7,031 nt of DNA, from positions 1 through 7,031 of the forward strand of contig CAKQJJ010000067.1 of assembly GCA_934247335.1 (NCBI GenBank), in the 5' to 3' direction. Positions 5,867-7,031 of this stretch are shown here, piece by piece. A program made the position numbers and the translations under genes. The notes below the pieces were generated by a model. The model saw only the letters and a program-made list of their open reading frames with translations. It searched no databases and had not been told where the DNA came from. Source of the stretch: an uncultured Clostridia bacterium. GTDB taxonomy: Bacteria > Bacillota > Clostridia > Christensenellales > Pumilibacteraceae. Positions within the stretch are counted from its first letter, which is position 1. Each line of letters opens with the position of its first letter.

Positions 5867-7031
5867 TTTTTGCCTTCCTTAGCAGCTTTGAAATCAAGCA
5901 GATTGACAAAAAGCGGAACGTTTCGCGTAGACGCGCTTATTTTCATGCGCAGGTTTTTATCGGGATAACAAATAGCAAGATCCGAACCGCCTATTTCAAT
6001 CGTTTCGGGATCGATCATATTTTCTACGCCCATCTTTTTCAGCGCTTTTCTGTTGTAGGTCGGAAGCGTTTCCGCGCCGAACTGCTTGGCAATTTCGTTT
6101 ATCTCTTTTTCGCCGCGAGGCGTATAGGGTTTACTCGTTACGTCCGCAAATTCAAACTCGAGATCTTCGTCGGCAAACGTTTTACGCTTCTGATCGGACT
6201 CTTTTTCAAATTCGCCTTTGGGGAAGCGTACGTCGTTCTTTTTACGATGATTTTCCTTGATAAATTCCTCGACTGTGAGAAGCTCGGGGAGATTTTCCTC
6301 TTTAAGCTGAGAAACCTTAACGAGATACTGTTTCAGTTCGGTTACGTAAAGCGAAATCGATTTATTGTCTTCTTTCAGCAAATGCGACGGATTTCTCTGG
6401 TTGTATTCGGTTGCGAATTTATGCAGAATACCGACGTTTCTGAAACTGAGAAAGCCCTGTTCGGTGAATATGAAATTATCGAGCAGTATTATATCGAGAC
6501 CGGCCAGTGCGTTGAACAAATTCCATATCAGCATGAAATCGTTTTCGGACGGCATCGGCGAACCCGACGGATGATTGTGTCCGAGCATGACGTAGCGCGC
6601 ACCGCACTTTATCGCGGTTGCGGCAACGCTTCTGACGTTAAGCGACACGGACGACGGGCTTAAATCATTGAGAACGACCGTTTTGATAATATTGTATCTC
6701 GTACCCATGTACAAAACGCAAAGGCATTCGGTGTTTCTCGACATAAAGAACGTGTGGAAAAAGTCTGCGGCGTCGCCGTAATTAAGCACTTTTTTCATAT
6801 TGTTCTCGCCGGACGAGCGAAGCGCTTTTCTGACTATCGGAATAATGCTACCCAGAAGATACGCCGCGCTTACGGTCATACCTTTTACCGACGCGAGATC
6901 GTCGACAGTGGCGTTGAAAACTCCGTATAAAGAACCGCTTTGCGCAATCAGGGCGTGAGCAATATCGTTGGTATCTTTTCTCGGGATCACGGTGTTGAGA
7001 ATAAATTCGAGCATTTCGTGTTCCTGAAATG
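5863..7031 (-). CDS. radC: RadC-family JAMM/MPN-domain protein with long C-terminal extension (5' end beyond window)
   Basis: The frame is open to the right edge. The first ATG inside (7014) is probably not the start, because the five codons before it read F-Q-E-H-E, which with M-L-E-F matches the conserved 'HE-LE' block of clostridial RadC; the true start should lie some tens of codons upstream. Residues below count from that ATG. VIPRKDTNDIAHALI (9-23) and an HhH-like LASVKGMTVSAA (40-51) lead into the JAMM domain (about 72-200), with Glu96 and HNHPSGSPMPSEND (146-159) supplying the His146, His148 and Asp159 metal ligands. Residues about 201-383 are an extension I do not recognise: a charged low-complexity stretch (about 238-300), then a possible small domain (about 302-376). 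RadC proteins are usually about 225 residues. The name implies DNA repair, but the biochemical role is unproven. The gene overlaps ruvC by four bases. Confidence 0.95.
   Translation of the reverse strand, partial: FQEHEMLEFILNTVIPRKDTNDIAHALIAQSGSLYGVFNATVDDLASVKGMTVSAAYLLGSIIPIVRKALRSSGENNMKKVLNYGDAADFFHTFFMSRNTECLCVLYMGTRYNIIKTVVLNDLSPSSVSLNVRSVAATAIKCGARYVMLGHNHPSGSPMPSENDFMLIWNLFNALAGLDIILLDNFIFTEQGFLSFRNVGILHKFATEYNQRNPSHLLKEDNKSISLYVTELKQYLVKVSQLKEENLPELLTVEEFIKENHRKKNDVRFPKGEFEKESDQKRKTFADEDLEFEFADVTSKPYTPRGEKEINEIAKQFGAETLPTYNRKALKKMGVENMIDPETIEIGGSDLAICYPDKNLRMKISASTRNVPLFVNLLDFKAAKEGKK

Noticed and set aside
4574..5909. Minus-strand frames at 4574-4888 and 5688-5909
   Set aside because: They overlap ruvA/ruvB and radC/ruvC in other frames and give arginine-rich nonsense-like proteins with no family resemblance.
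1..7031. CRISPR arrays, tRNA or rRNA genes, insertion sequences, attachment sites
   Set aside because: No evenly spaced direct DNA repeats, cloverleaf-like sequences, transposase-like frames or terminal inverted repeats were seen. The window is almost fully explained by eight minus-strand genes.

Overview
The window looks like a chromosomal segment of a Firmicutes (Bacillota) bacterium, probably in the class Clostridia. The evidence is strong AGGAG-type ribosome binding sites, a near-consensus sigma-A promoter, the ruvC-ruvA-ruvB-queA-tgt gene order common in clostridia, a RadC of the clostridial 'PRKDTN' type, and a Cys/His-repeat lipoprotein of a style common in gut Clostridia. The lineage below class cannot be fixed from this sequence. 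GC content is moderate and codon use looks uniform throughout. No mobile elements, CRISPR arrays, tRNA or rRNA genes were seen.

All eight genes lie on the minus strand, so transcription runs from position 7031 towards 1. The right three quarters (7031 to 1630) hold a tightly packed operon: radC (5' end beyond the window), ruvC, ruvA, ruvB, queA, tgt. Junctions are a 4-base overlap, an 8-base gap, an 11-base gap, a 14-base overlap and a 4-base overlap. RuvA and RuvB form the Holliday-junction branch-migration motor and RuvC is the resolvase, so these three act together in late recombination. QueA and Tgt act together in making queuosine in tRNA: Tgt exchanges guanine 34 for preQ1 and QueA then builds epoxyqueuosine. 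RadC is a JAMM/MPN-fold protein whose job is unsettled. Here it overlaps ruvC and carries an unrecognised C-terminal extension of about 180 residues.

The middle (about 1600 to 1071) is a separate unit for ribosomal protein L19 (rplS). It has a TTGATT-17-TATAAT promoter, a leader of about 77 bases with a two-part hairpin just upstream of the ribosome binding site (a candidate L19 autoregulatory leader), the gene, and a strong intrinsic terminator.

The left end (1034 to 1) is a long open frame running off the window. It encodes a predicted secreted lipoprotein made of tandem modules of about 39 residues, each with one His and a C-x3-G-x5-C-x2-C signature, which suggests repeated metal-binding knuckles. 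This gene, the RadC extension and the L19 leader are the least ordinary parts of the window; the rest is conserved housekeeping sequence.
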